DNA of 62,118 bases from an uncultured Flavobacterium sp. (GTDB taxonomy: Bacteria > Bacteroidota > Bacteroidia > Flavobacteriales > Flavobacteriaceae). A program made the translations under genes and the position numbers. How positions within the stretch are numbered: the stretch's first letter is position 1; every line of letters starts with the position of its first letter. Positions 48,136-58,218 of the stretch are shown in pieces. The notes below the pieces were generated by a model. It was not told the origin of the DNA. It saw only the letters and a program-made list of their open reading frames with translations, and searched no databases. The stretch covers positions 1 to 62,118 of the forward strand of contig NZ_OY730237.1 in assembly GCF_963422545.1 (NCBI RefSeq), given 5' to 3'.

Positions 48136-49656
48136 TTATTTAAAAATGTTCATTTCCTCATTATAAACGGGACTTTGTATATTCAAAAAGTTTAGAACAC
48201 TATGAAACACATGGTTTTGAGTTAGTGTTTTATTAGGTTTTAGTTGTCTTGAATTATCAGATACCCATACAATAAAAGGTATCTCATATTGCTCTTTAGG
48301 GGCAAAACTTATAGGCACTCCATGCATATACAGGTTTTTTTCACCTAAAGATTCTCCGTGATCTGAAACAAAAATCATGGTGCTCTTATATTCTTTTAAT
48401 TGTTTTAAATCATCAATTACATTAGATAGAATATAATCTGTATAAACAATAGTATTATCATATGCATTGAGGAGTTCATTTTGAGAACATTTCCCTAATT
48501 CTACACTATTGCAAACAGGTTTAAAAACTTCAAATCGAGGTGGATATTTTTTGCTGTATGTAGGCCCGTGACTTGTACTTGTATGCAATACTATCAGTAT
48601 TTTATTCTTTTTACTTGCTAGTATCTGTTCTTTTAGTCCGGTCAATAGAACTTCATCATAATTACAGTCTTCTCCTTTGCAATCTTTCTTTAAAACATCT
48701 CTGTTTTGATATTTTTCTATATGCACCGGTGGTTCACCCCAGTTTGAAGTTCTCCAAATAACCTCAACATTATTTCTATATAAATAATTAGGCAATATTT
48801 CATATAGATCATCACTATTGGTATGTTCTAAAATACATTTTACGCCAGCAGTTGTATAGGTAGCGCAAGAAGTGGCGTTAAAATGAAATAAATTCGATAT
48901 TTTAGAAAGCAGTGGATTCGTGTTTTTTCCGTAACCGTAAAGAGAAAAATTTTGACTTCTTGCAGATTCTCCAATAACTAAAACTACAACCGATTTCTGG
49001 TTATCTTTTATTGTCGCATTTGGCAATAAAATTTCTTTTTCATTTTTTTTGTATTTATGAACATAAAAAAGCGACAAGTTTACTGAATACGACCATGGCA
49101 TTGCAAGACCTCCTAATTGTTTTGAATTTTTATCAATCCACAACCAATTGCTAGCATTAGCGAAAACTAAAACGGCAATAAATAATAAGGTAAGAGAAGA
49201 AAGGGTTAAAAATTTCTTTAACGTTGTATTTATTATTTTCGCTTTAATGATATAGATACTCGGAATAATACCAAGGAAAACAACGTATAGTATTAATTTA
49301 AAAGAGAAAAAACTACTCGATTCTTCGTAGTTGGTATTCAACACATTACCAATCATGCTTTCGTCTACTATAACACTATATGTATTGATAAAGTAAACCG
49401 CAATCGAATTGATTATAAAGAATATAACCAGTAAGAATTTTCCAAGATAACGAGAGAGGGAGAATATCAGAAAAAAAACAAACGCATTTAAAACTAACAT
49501 TAGAATTATTAAACTTAAAACTAATATTACACCGTTAAAACTCTTATAATCAAAATTATTAAAGACGTAAGTGAAAAATGGTAAATGAAAGAATAGAAAA
49601 TTCAAAAAACTCATTAGTAAAACAAAATGAGTTATTTTTAAGTTATTTTTTAACAT
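48136..49656 (-). CDS. Lipid A phosphoethanolamine transferase, EptA-like
   Basis: Inner-membrane enzyme with five N-terminal helices (residues 1-170) and a periplasmic alkaline-phosphatase-like domain. Zinc site and catalytic Thr: VLVIGESARSQNFSLYGY, the Thr in TTAGVKC, LHTSTSHGPTYSKKYP and FVSDHGESLGE. Paired cysteines typical of the family are seen (CATYTTAGVKC, KDCKGEDC, VCNSVELGKC). At 506 residues it is slightly shorter than proteobacterial EptA. It overlaps the PAP2 phosphatase gene by 14 bases. Modification of lipid A with phosphoethanolamine would lower binding of cationic peptides (family knowledge). Confidence 0.9.
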   Translation of the reverse strand: MLKNNLKITHFVLLMSFLNFLFFHLPFFTYVFNNFDYKSFNGVILVLSLIILMLVLNAFVFFLIFSLSRYLGKFLLVIFFIINSIAVYFINTYSVIVDESMIGNVLNTNYEESSSFFSFKLILYVVFLGIIPSIYIIKAKIINTTLKKFLTLSSLTLLFIAVLVFANASNWLWIDKNSKQLGGLAMPWSYSVNLSLFYVHKYKKNEKEILLPNATIKDNQKSVVVLVIGESARSQNFSLYGYGKNTNPLLSKISNLFHFNATSCATYTTAGVKCILEHTNSDDLYEILPNYLYRNNVEVIWRTSNWGEPPVHIEKYQNRDVLKKDCKGEDCNYDEVLLTGLKEQILASKKNKILIVLHTSTSHGPTYSKKYPPRFEVFKPVCNSVELGKCSQNELLNAYDNTIVYTDYILSNVIDDLKQLKEYKSTMIFVSDHGESLGEKNLYMHGVPISFAPKEQYEIPFIVWVSDNSRQLKPNKTLTQNHVFHSVLNFLNIQSPVYNEEMNIFK

Positions 49657-50470
49657 AGAGATTAATAATTTTATATAATGAAACCGCTAAGCTAATAAAT
49701 GCTAAGTAAAAGACGATCAAATTATCATTAATTATTCTGCAAATTAACAAAATGCAACAAACCACAAATAATAAAATCAAAACGGGATAGTATTTTTTAT
49801 TGTTAATCCAACTCCAGATTTTATATTTTCTACTAATAAAAATACCTAAGAGCCCGGAAATATATCCTATAATACTACCTATAATAACATCAAGCGGGTG
49901 ATGTGCTCCTACTCCTACTCTTGTAAAGGCAAGAATGTATCCTACAGTGATGAGTGCAAAAATCCATAAAATTTTAAATTTTAAATCTTTGGGCATAAAT
50001 GCAAACAGCAAAATGGTAAGTGTTGTAAAAATTGTTATGGAGTGCCCTGAAGGTAAACTATTGTGACCAAACAATGCTTTTCCGACGATAATAATATTAT
50101 CATTATTAAACGCTGCTGCTGGTCTTGGAACTGCAAATATGCTTTTTAAAGGGCAAGAAAGCGCAAGAGAAACTAGCAGACCAGATATTAAAGCCTCCCA
50201 GATTTTAGGGGCATAAATAATCAAAATGCTTAAAAAAGATAAAATAATCAAAGCGTCTCCAAATTGGGTGAGATTATATTCGAGATTTGGATATTGCCCT
50301 AAATGATGATTAATAAAAAAGAAATAATCTTTTTGAATTTGTACATATTTATCAGCACATAAAGCACCTTTACTATATAAAAATAAAACAATGCCAATTA
50401 ATATAAACAGGGGTAAAAAAAATACAGACAGTTTAATTCTTGAATAATTATTAGTAACACTTACATTCAT
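49643..50470 (-). CDS. PAP2-family lipid phosphatase, LpxE-like
   Basis: Inner-membrane phosphatase of 275 residues. The three acid-phosphatase motifs are present: KSIFAVPRP, SLPSGHS and TRVGVGAHHPLDV. Multiple helices flank them. Its stop overlaps the start of the EptA-like gene, an arrangement that recalls LpxE-EptA pairs, where the lipid A 1-phosphate is removed before phosphoethanolamine is added (established in Helicobacter). A role in undecaprenyl pyrophosphate recycling is the alternative. Confidence 0.85.
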   Translation of the reverse strand: MNVSVTNNYSRIKLSVFFLPLFILIGIVLFLYSKGALCADKYVQIQKDYFFFINHHLGQYPNLEYNLTQFGDALIILSFLSILIIYAPKIWEALISGLLVSLALSCPLKSIFAVPRPAAAFNNDNIIIVGKALFGHNSLPSGHSITIFTTLTILLFAFMPKDLKFKILWIFALITVGYILAFTRVGVGAHHPLDVIIGSIIGYISGLLGIFISRKYKIWSWINNKKYYPVLILLFVVCCILLICRIINDNLIVFYLAFISLAVSLYKIINLYVKK

Positions 50471-51169
50471 TATGTTCTTTATTGATATTTTTATACATTA
50501 ATTAGGTTCTCAAACAATTGGCAGTTTAAAATATCGCTCTTTCATTACGCTAAAAAACAATGATGAAGGACGATCTAAAAACAGCAATAAGTAAAGCTCT
50601 CATTGACCTTTCAACCCATCCATCTTTTTGGCAAAACTGTTAATAATGCATAAAATTTGCTGGCTGCAAGTTTAGTTAATCTCTTTTTACTATTCATATC
50701 TTGCTCTTTAACAAAAGGTAAAGTAATTGGTAAATTTAGAATAAATTTAGAATTTCTGTCTGTAAAATGTATTTTTTGAAAACAAGCTCTAATTCTTGTA
50801 AAAATTTAAAATAGAATAATGTTGGCTTAACATATGATTAATTTACATCCCTCTGGATATTAAATTATTACATTCTTTATACTTATATAACTTTAATACT
50901 TCATGTATCTTTTTCCTGAAAATTATTAGACTTCCAGTCTTACAAACAATTTTTAAAAATACTATTTATAACACAATAATACATATTGTTATGAGATTTT
51001 TTTTATATTTTTAATTATACTTAAAATCTATGTTCCTGTATGTTGATCATTTTAAAAAAAAATTATGCTTGACAAGTAACCTTAAATCATTATTTTAGAT
51101 TTTATTAAAGAACAAGTCTAAATCATCTCAGATTCAATTTTTCTTCAAAATTTAAACTAAACTTGCAGT
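50471..51169. other. Gene-poor region between PAP2 and two-component genes
   Basis: About 700 bases, AT-rich, with no convincing gene on either strand. A short open frame near 50561 (MMKDDLKTAISKAL...) ends after fewer than 30 codons and has no partner sequence. The region must contain the divergent promoters, but no clear TAnnTTTG element stood out. Confidence 0.45.
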
Positions 51170-51847
51170 ATGAAAATTTTAATTATAGAAGATGAGCTGG
51201 AAATTGCTCAAAGCATCAAAAAATATTTCAGAACCAATGGAATCCAATGCGAAACAGCTGAAAGCTATAATTTAGCACTTACCAAAATTGATTCTTATGA
51301 TTATGACTGTATACTTCTGGATTTAATGCTGCCTGACGGTGATGGATTTGATATATTAAGGGAACTCAAAAGAAAAAACAAAACTGATGGCGTTATTGTG
51401 ATTTCTGCCAAAGAAACACTCGAAACACGTCTTGAAGGATTTAATCTTGGAGCAGATGATTTTCTGACAAAGCCTTTTCATTTATCTGAACTTTTGGTTC
51501 GAATGCAGGCGCTTATACGCCGTAAAAATTTCAAGGGAAAAAATAGTATCACTTTTAATGAAATTATAATTGACATATTCTCCAAATCAGCAACGGTAAA
51601 TAATACAAAACTGGATCTGACCAAAAAAGAACTGGATCTGCTTCTTTTTTTAATTGGAAATGAAAATAAGGTATTATCCAAAGCTGCCATTGCAGAACAT
51701 CTCTCAGGAGATATGGCAGATATGCTCGATAATCATGACTTTATCTATGCGCATATCAAAAACCTAAAAAAGAAACTTTATCAGGCAGGCAGCGGAGATT
51801 ACATTAAAACAGCTTACGGCCTTGGATATAAATGGGAAAATGAATAA
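51170..51847 (+). CDS. OmpR/PhoB-family response regulator
   Basis: Cytoplasmic regulator of 225 residues. Receiver: ILIIEDELEIA, phospho-Asp in CILLDLMLPDGDG, VIVISAKE and the conserved Lys in DDFLTKPFH. The C-terminal winged helix contains LDLTKKELDLLLFLI and IYAHIKNLKKKL...IKTAYGLGYKW. The kinase ATG overlaps its stop. Divergent from the PAP2-EptA genes, so it may control lipid A modification, in the manner of PmrA/BasR (inference). Confidence 0.94.
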   Translation: MKILIIEDELEIAQSIKKYFRTNGIQCETAESYNLALTKIDSYDYDCILLDLMLPDGDGFDILRELKRKNKTDGVIVISAKETLETRLEGFNLGADDFLTKPFHLSELLVRMQALIRRKNFKGKNSITFNEIIIDIFSKSATVNNTKLDLTKKELDLLLFLIGNENKVLSKAAIAEHLSGDMADMLDNHDFIYAHIKNLKKKLYQAGSGDYIKTAYGLGYKWENE

Positions 51848-53105
51848 TCAAAAACTGCTTAATAAAACAACTAACAGCTTTCTTGCCTACGCAATCATTA
51901 TTTTATTGATAGCGGCACCCTTATTTTATTTTATTTGCCTGCAGCTTTATATTTATGAAACTGATGAAGTATTGCATTTTCACAAAGGTGCCTTTATAAA
52001 GGAAAGTCATAAGGATTTTACACAAACCGATATTGACTTATGGAACAGATACAACAATGAAGTAAAGATTGTACCTGATATGAGCATGAGCAAGGATTCT
52101 ATAGTTGGAAAAATGCTGTATGATTCTATTGCAAAGGAAAAAGTACCTTTCCGTATACTTTATGCCCCTGTAGCTATAAATGGAAAAAAATATACTTACA
52201 CCGAGAAAATAAATCTATTGGAAATGGAAGGAATGGTTTTTAGCATTGCTCTCATGTTTCTTTTTATCATTATTATGCTTTTGATTGGAATTATCTGGAT
52301 CTCAAAAACCACTGCAGCTAAAATGTGGAGTCCTTTTTATAATACTCTGAATCAGATTGAGGGTTTTGAAATCGATAAAAGTAAACCGCCACATTTCATC
52401 TCTACTGATATTGACGAATTTGACCGTCTTAATAAAAGCGTGGAAAGGCTTATTGAAAAAAATACAGCCATATACAAAAGCCAGAGAGAGTTTGTTGAAA
52501 ATGCCGCTCATGAGCTTCAAACTCCTTTAGCATTATTCCAAACTAAAATTGATACCTTGACGCAGCTGGACCTAAACAAGGAACAATCTTATCTGGTTGC
52601 CTCTTTAAATAGGGATGTATCAAGGCTAAACAGGCTTAATAAAAACTTACTACTGCTCTCTAAAATTGACAACGAGTGTTTTCTTGAAAAAGATACTATT
52701 GTTATTAATGACTATATTAAAAAAAATCTGGACTTTTTTACCGAACAAGCCAGTGCTAAAAATCTGACGATCATCACCGAATTTACCTCAACCTTGAGTG
52801 TAATAGGAAATCCACCCCTTACTGAGGTGCTGATTAATAATTTATTTTTAAATGCGATTCGGCACAATGAAAAAAACGGTAAAATCATTATTACAACCCT
52901 CGAGAATGAGTTGGTATTTTTAAACAGCGGTCAAAACATTCCTTTGAAAATTGAGAAACTCTTTAACCGATTTTCTAAAACCAATCCTTCTTCTCAGGGA
53001 AACGGACTTGGTTTGGCAATCATCAAAAAAATCACAAAATTTAATCATTGGGAAATAAGCTATACTTTCCAGGACAATTTACATTCTTTTAGTATTAAAT
53101 TTTAA
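51840..53105 (+). CDS. Sensor histidine kinase, partner of the OmpR-type regulator
   Basis: Inner-membrane kinase of about 421 residues. I choose ATG 51840 (MNNQKLLNK), which overlaps the regulator stop at 51845-51847; the in-frame TTG at 51822 is less likely. Two transmembrane helices enclose a periplasmic sensor of roughly 100 residues. The H box is FVENAAHELQTPLAL, followed by N box NLFLNAIRHNEKNG and the G box QGNGLGLAIIKKI. The sensor domain is small and of unknown ligand. Confidence 0.93.
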   Translation: MNNQKLLNKTTNSFLAYAIIILLIAAPLFYFICLQLYIYETDEVLHFHKGAFIKESHKDFTQTDIDLWNRYNNEVKIVPDMSMSKDSIVGKMLYDSIAKEKVPFRILYAPVAINGKKYTYTEKINLLEMEGMVFSIALMFLFIIIMLLIGIIWISKTTAAKMWSPFYNTLNQIEGFEIDKSKPPHFISTDIDEFDRLNKSVERLIEKNTAIYKSQREFVENAAHELQTPLALFQTKIDTLTQLDLNKEQSYLVASLNRDVSRLNRLNKNLLLLSKIDNECFLEKDTIVINDYIKKNLDFFTEQASAKNLTIITEFTSTLSVIGNPPLTEVLINNLFLNAIRHNEKNGKIIITTLENELVFLNSGQNIPLKIEKLFNRFSKTNPSSQGNGLGLAIIKKITKFNHWEISYTFQDNLHSFSIKF

Positions 53106-53152
53106 AAAATTCAAACTTCCTATAATACGTTTTGGATATAGTTACAAATTTC

Positions 53153-53201
53153 ATCTCTAAATAAGCTTCTTTAAACAGGAAACTTATTTAGAGATTTTTT
53201 T
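53153..53201. terminator. Terminator between kinase and GT9 genes
   Basis: ATCTCTAAATAAG and CTTATTTAGAGAT pair perfectly and are followed by a run of T on the plus strand. It can serve the kinase (plus) and, with the A-rich opposite flank, the GT9 gene (minus). Confidence 0.75.
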
Positions 53202-53209
53202 AAATCTTA

Positions 53210-54271
53210 CTACTTTTTCTCTAGCAAAATTTCGTCAATAATTAATATGTATTGATTCTTACTCACAATAGCATTAGTATCAATACCTATAGAATTATAT
53301 CCGTAAGGCTCATATTTTTGAAGATTAGTAACTGAGAACAATCCCACCGTGGGAGTATTTACAGCACTTGCCAAATGCATTATACCACTATCAGCTCCAA
53401 TAAATATTGCTGTATTGGCTAAAACGGCTCCTATTTCACGTATGTCTTTGCTGTAAAAACTTGTTGCCTTAAATCGTATTTGCGACACATTTTCAACTGG
53501 TAAAATTTCAAGAATATTATAATCGCGCTCGTATTTTAACTTTAAAAGATCATAAAAATCTGTCCACCAGAATTCAGAGAAACATTTATCTCCTGTAGCA
53601 TAGGTAAAAATTGCAATTGTCTGCTTTTTATTGTCAAATCTATCGGAAAGGATTTTTCTGCCGTGAGCTAGTTCCGTATCACTTAATCGCAGATCCGTTT
53701 TTGAAATAGGTTCATCGCTACTCTTTAAAGAAAGGCTTTTCAAAAATTCCCTGAAATTGTAAACCGGATATTTGGCAATATGTAAATAATCTTCTGCTTT
53801 AAGGCTATTTTCGTTGAGATCATCTCCATAAAATTTAAAAGCAGCATTAGAGAATTCAACAGCCAATCTGCCCGAAGAAGAATCTTTGTCGACATTGATG
53901 GCCATATCATATTTTTTACGCTTTATTTTTAGCCAGACTTTTAAATAGGTCAAAAGACTGCTGAAAGGCTTTTTAGGAAGTACAATGATCTCCCTAATCT
54001 GACCATAATTTTTTAAAATAACCGGCATCAGTCCACCTTTAACAAAAAGATCAATTTTGGCCTCAGGAAAAGTTTCACTAACTTCTTTAATTAAAGGAGT
54101 AATAAGCAGAAGATTTCCCAGTCTTGCATTTGGCCTGCAAATCAAAATTTGCTTTATCCTTGCCGGATCTTCTATAATATTATTTTCTTTCTTTTTAGAA
54201 GAACCAATGTTTTTCGTTAAAAAATGCATCGTAGTTCTTCGAACAACGTTTACTTTGCTTGAAACTTTCAT
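53210..54271 (-). CDS. Glycosyltransferase family 9 (heptosyltransferase-like)
   Basis: Cytoplasmic, membrane-peripheral transferase of 353 residues, in the ADP-heptose:LPS heptosyltransferase family. GT9 signs are ILICRPNARLGNLLLITPLI near residue 42, AKIDLFVKGG and the donor-binding FIGADSGIMHLASAVNTPTVGLF. The first 35 residues are basic and poorly conserved, so a later start is possible. It ends the RND-PAP2 gene run on the minus strand and points to lipooligosaccharide core synthesis. Confidence 0.88.
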   Translation of the reverse strand: MKVSSKVNVVRRTTMHFLTKNIGSSKKKENNIIEDPARIKQILICRPNARLGNLLLITPLIKEVSETFPEAKIDLFVKGGLMPVILKNYGQIREIIVLPKKPFSSLLTYLKVWLKIKRKKYDMAINVDKDSSSGRLAVEFSNAAFKFYGDDLNENSLKAEDYLHIAKYPVYNFREFLKSLSLKSSDEPISKTDLRLSDTELAHGRKILSDRFDNKKQTIAIFTYATGDKCFSEFWWTDFYDLLKLKYERDYNILEILPVENVSQIRFKATSFYSKDIREIGAVLANTAIFIGADSGIMHLASAVNTPTVGLFSVTNLQKYEPYGYNSIGIDTNAIVSKNQYILIIDEILLEKK

Positions 54272-54353
54272 TTGCAGTAAATTTTAAAGCTTAAATCAGC
54301 TCTGTGGTATTTAAAAAATTATTACTATTAAATTCAATTGCTATTTCCGGAAG

Positions 54354-55109
54354 CTAAAACTGCACAACCATGCCCGCTCCCATTTGCCTTCCATTATAAA
54401 ATGGAGCAATCATCGAAGTGACTTTATTTTCTTTAGAAGGGAAAATAGTATTTTTAACATATGGAAACAGCCAGTAAGCGGCTTTGGTGCTTAGAATCCC
54501 TATACCGGCTCCTGCAACTACATCGGTAAGCCAGTGTCTGTTGTTATATACTCTGAACAATCCTGTTCCTGTTGCTACAATGTATCCGCTTATTCCATAC
54601 CAGACAGACTTATCTTTGTATTCCTGCCAAAGAAATTCAGCTCCTGCAAAAGCGTTGGCAGTATGCCCTGAAGGAAATGAATTATTAGATGTACCATCTG
54701 GTCTTTCGACCTTGGTAATACCTTTTAATGCAAATACTGTAGCGCTCATCATTAGATAAGATGTAGCCAAAATTATCGATCTGTCCTTAAGATTGTTTTT
54801 ACCTTCAATTCCCATAGCATTTAACGCATAAACAGAAGCAGCAGGAGCATATTGAGAGAAATCATCAATAGTGATTTTATTATCAATATCTTCTTTAACC
54901 TCATCCCTGATCTCCCTATTAAAACTTTTGAGCTGATCACTTTCAAGTCCTATAAAACCATATCCGATAAGTACTCCGGGTATGATTAATTGTTTATAAT
55001 TGAACTTTAAATTTTGAACAGTATCTTTCACTACAATAGAATCCAACACGCTGTTTTGTGCATTAACAGTTGTTATACTTACGAGAAATAATAAAATAGC
55101 CTTTAGCAT
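54354..55109 (-). CDS. PAP2-family phosphatase, exported
   Basis: Protein of 251 residues with N-terminal signal peptide ending at VNAQ. Motifs: KVERPDG (motif 1), NSFPSGHTANAF (motif 2) and RVYNNRHWLTDVVAG (motif 3). The C-terminal part (PFYNGRQMGAGMVVQF) looks like a beta-strand ending in Phe, a feature of outer-membrane proteins, so this may be a periplasmic or outer-membrane-linked phosphatase. It differs clearly from the PAP2 protein at 49643. It lies between the RND pump and GT9 genes. Confidence 0.87.
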   Translation of the reverse strand: MLKAILLFLVSITTVNAQNSVLDSIVVKDTVQNLKFNYKQLIIPGVLIGYGFIGLESDQLKSFNREIRDEVKEDIDNKITIDDFSQYAPAASVYALNAMGIEGKNNLKDRSIILATSYLMMSATVFALKGITKVERPDGTSNNSFPSGHTANAFAGAEFLWQEYKDKSVWYGISGYIVATGTGLFRVYNNRHWLTDVVAGAGIGILSTKAAYWLFPYVKNTIFPSKENKVTSMIAPFYNGRQMGAGMVVQF

Positions 55110-55166
55110 TTTACGAAGATTTAGAAATTAATATTATGTTGACAATCAAACTAAAGTAGATTTGCT

Positions 55167-58100
55167 TCATAATAAATGGGTAAGATGTTTTGGATTTCTA
55201 TATACGATAGCTAATAGGCTTGGCAATACAATTAATAGTAAAGGCATAGCCACAATAAAACCTCCAATCACTGCAATGGCCAAAGGCTGATGAAGTTCTG
55301 ATCCCGTTCCTACTCCGATAGCCAAAGGCAGCAGTGCTATAATAGCTCCTACAGCAGTCATTAATTTAGGTCTGAGTCTTGTAGAGATCGAATAAATCAA
55401 AGACTGATCAATATCTAAGGTAAGTTTATAGGTTTCACGAAATTGAAGAAAAGTAAAAATGGCATTTTCGCTAATAATTCCCACAATCATAATAATTCCG
55501 GTATAACTTCCCACATTCAGCGGTATATTGGTTAGAAAAAGCAAAAGGTAACTTCCTGAAATTCCAAGTACAGAAATGAATAGAATAACCAGCGCAGCTC
55601 TAAAATCCCTGAATAAAAACAGAATTACACCAAAAACTAAAAATGATGATGTAACCAAAATCAGCAGCAGCTCGCTGAATGCCTGCTGTTGTTCTTTGTA
55701 TGCACCTCCATATTCAATATAATATCCTTGAGGCAATACGATATGCTGTTCTACATTTTTTTTGATTTCTGCCATAACAGTACCTAACCCTCTGTTATCT
55801 AGTCTGCCCGTAACTACACTCATCATTTGCAAATTCTCTCTCTGTACTTCGGCGCTTCCTTTCTCAGGTGTTATTTTTACCAGATTGGAAAGCGGAATAG
55901 ATTGACCACCCGGAAGAAAAACCTGCAATTGTTTGATCTGATCCAGACTTCTTTTTTCTGAATTTTTATAAATAAGACGAATCGGAGTTGATTGTTCCTT
56001 CTCCAATAAAGTACCTATAATGTTTCCTTCCAACTGGCTCTGCATCTGGAATTGCAAATCAGCAGGTGTCATTCCGTATTGTGCCAACAAAGAATAATTT
56101 GGCTCAATATTAATACTAGGACCTGCAAGCACTCTACCATCAAAAACATCTGCCGTTCCCTTGGTTTTTTCAATTAAAGCGGCAACTTTTTGCGCTATTT
56201 GATGTAGTTTACTTGGATCATTTCCATAAATCTTAACTTCAATAGGTGAGACAGAACTCATAAGATCTCCCAGCATATCTCCTATAACCTGTCCAAAATC
56301 AATACGAAGTGCCGGCTGGCTGTTTTCGATCTTTAACCTTATATCATCAATAACATCATTAGTTGTTTTTGATCTGTCTTTTTTTAATTGAATCAGATAA
56401 TCTCCTGTATTGGGTTCGGTAATAAAAAACCCCATTTGAGTTCCCGTTCTTCGACTATAAGCATCGACATCAGGATTTTTTATAATTATTTTTTCTACTT
56501 CTCTTAGCATTCGGTCCGTTTCCTCAAGAGAGGTTCCAGGAGGCGACTCATAATCCAAAACAATACTTCCCTCGTCCATTTCAGGCAAAAATCCTGTTTC
56601 AAGATTAGGAAGGATTAGGAATATAGAAAGTAACAAGAGCAAACAAAAACTAATACTTAAAACAGGCTTTCCGATAAAATAGGAAACCCACTTTTGTTTT
56701 TTAACCTCATGATGGCTAGTTTCTTTTTTCTTAAAAGGCACTTTTTTAGAAGACAACCATAGGTAGATTACAGGCAGCAGCAACCAGGTTACCAAAAAAG
56801 AACACACCAGTGTGATAATCATCGTGTCTGTCAAAACTTTAAAATACGATCCGGCTACTCCGCTCATTAAAACAAATGGGAAAAAAATAACAATAGTACT
56901 AATCGAAGAACCTACCATGGCAGGAAACAAATACTGCATCGCTTTTTCAAGCAAAATAATTGCAGACTCATCAGGATGCTCTTCATGAGTACGATGAATT
57001 TGCTCTACTACAACAATAGCATCGTCAATAATTAATCCCAAGGCAGCAGCAATGGCGCCCAATGTCATAATATTGAAAGTTTGTCCTGTAAAATATAGTA
57101 CTATCAGCGTTAAGGAAAGTGTAACTGGAATAGTGATTAAAATAGTGGTACTTGCTTTTGCCGATTTTAAAAACAATACCGCAACAATAATTGCCAGAAA
57201 TAATCCTATAAACAGACAATCTGTAACACTTTTTACGGCATCATTTACAAAATTTGCCTGTTCATAAAAGGGCTTTATCGTGATATCTTTAGGTAATATT
57301 GCCTTAAGGTCTTTCAATTTTTTATTCATGGCATCAGACATCACAATAAGGTTGGCATCTGGTTGCTTCATGACTGCAATAAGGATACTTTCTTTACCGT
57401 TGGCATTCACCTTGATATATTCTTTGGCTTCTCTTATTTCAACCAGACAGATATCGCTTAGTCTTACAATACCTTTACTATTATTGCGGATAACCAGATT
57501 TTCAAGTTCATCTTTTTTATCAAGTTGCGCATCAGTAATCGTTAAGTACAAATGATGATAATCTGCCAGATAACCATTTGATTTAATAAAATTAGTTTCA
57601 CTGAAAACCTGAGTTACCATTGCTGGAGTAATACCATAAGCACTCATTTTTGGATAATCCAAGGATAACCAATATTCCTTTTCTTTTCCGCCAACAATTC
57701 TAATTTCACTAGTTCCCTGAATCTGAGAAAGAAAAGGTTTAATGGTATAATTAGCTATTTTCTTTAAATCTACAGCTGAGCGGTCCTTACTATCAATGGC
57801 ATATCCAATAACAGGCAGTATCGATGGATTCATTTTTTCTACTGTAAACTGCAGATCAGGCGGAAGATCATTTTTAATCTGATTAATTTGAGCCTCAATT
57901 CTGGTTTTACTTAAGTTTATATCTGCATTCCAGTCCATGAAAGCAGAAATTTCACAGCTTCCCCTGCTCGTAGTGCTTCTTACCGTTTGAAGTCCTTCAA
58001 CTTTTTTAATGGCACTTTCAAGAGGCTTAGTCACAGTAATCATCATCTTGTCTACAGGCTGCTGTCCTGCATCTGCAATAATTTTTATCTTAGGAAATGT

Positions 58101-58214
58101 AATCTCAGGAAATAATCCGGTCTGCATTTTGGAGTACGAATATATACCTCCTAATAAAATCAGGAAGATAATAGTACTAAGACCATTTTTATGTCGTGCA
58201 AAAAAGGGTTTCAT
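55167..58214 (-). CDS. RND-family efflux transporter (AcrB-like)
   Basis: Inner-membrane proton-driven pump of 1015 residues. The N-terminal helix is followed by FPEITFPKIKI, then the large periplasmic loop and the helix 4 signature GLIIDDAIVVVEQIHRTHEE, with the proton-relay Asp pair. The second half repeats the plan with GSIVLDYESPPGTSLEET, GGAYKEQQQAFSELL and the helix 10-12 set. It starts 4 bases after the MFP gene, whose product is its partner. Acidic residue pattern IDDAIVVVE is nearer to the hydrophobe exporters than to metal pumps. Confidence 0.93.
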   Translation of the reverse strand: MKPFFARHKNGLSTIIFLILLGGIYSYSKMQTGLFPEITFPKIKIIADAGQQPVDKMMITVTKPLESAIKKVEGLQTVRSTTSRGSCEISAFMDWNADINLSKTRIEAQINQIKNDLPPDLQFTVEKMNPSILPVIGYAIDSKDRSAVDLKKIANYTIKPFLSQIQGTSEIRIVGGKEKEYWLSLDYPKMSAYGITPAMVTQVFSETNFIKSNGYLADYHHLYLTITDAQLDKKDELENLVIRNNSKGIVRLSDICLVEIREAKEYIKVNANGKESILIAVMKQPDANLIVMSDAMNKKLKDLKAILPKDITIKPFYEQANFVNDAVKSVTDCLFIGLFLAIIVAVLFLKSAKASTTILITIPVTLSLTLIVLYFTGQTFNIMTLGAIAAALGLIIDDAIVVVEQIHRTHEEHPDESAIILLEKAMQYLFPAMVGSSISTIVIFFPFVLMSGVAGSYFKVLTDTMIITLVCSFLVTWLLLPVIYLWLSSKKVPFKKKETSHHEVKKQKWVSYFIGKPVLSISFCLLLLLSIFLILPNLETGFLPEMDEGSIVLDYESPPGTSLEETDRMLREVEKIIIKNPDVDAYSRRTGTQMGFFITEPNTGDYLIQLKKDRSKTTNDVIDDIRLKIENSQPALRIDFGQVIGDMLGDLMSSVSPIEVKIYGNDPSKLHQIAQKVAALIEKTKGTADVFDGRVLAGPSINIEPNYSLLAQYGMTPADLQFQMQSQLEGNIIGTLLEKEQSTPIRLIYKNSEKRSLDQIKQLQVFLPGGQSIPLSNLVKITPEKGSAEVQRENLQMMSVVTGRLDNRGLGTVMAEIKKNVEQHIVLPQGYYIEYGGAYKEQQQAFSELLLILVTSSFLVFGVILFLFRDFRAALVILFISVLGISGSYLLLFLTNIPLNVGSYTGIIMIVGIISENAIFTFLQFRETYKLTLDIDQSLIYSISTRLRPKLMTAVGAIIALLPLAIGVGTGSELHQPLAIAVIGGFIVAMPLLLIVLPSLLAIVYRNPKHLTHLL

Positions 58215-58218
58215 GAGC

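Noticed and set aside
50561..50645. Mini open frame MMKDDLKTAISKAL in the PAP2-regulator spacer
   Set aside because: Fewer than 30 codons, no ribosome-binding or promoter signal, no resemblance I can name.
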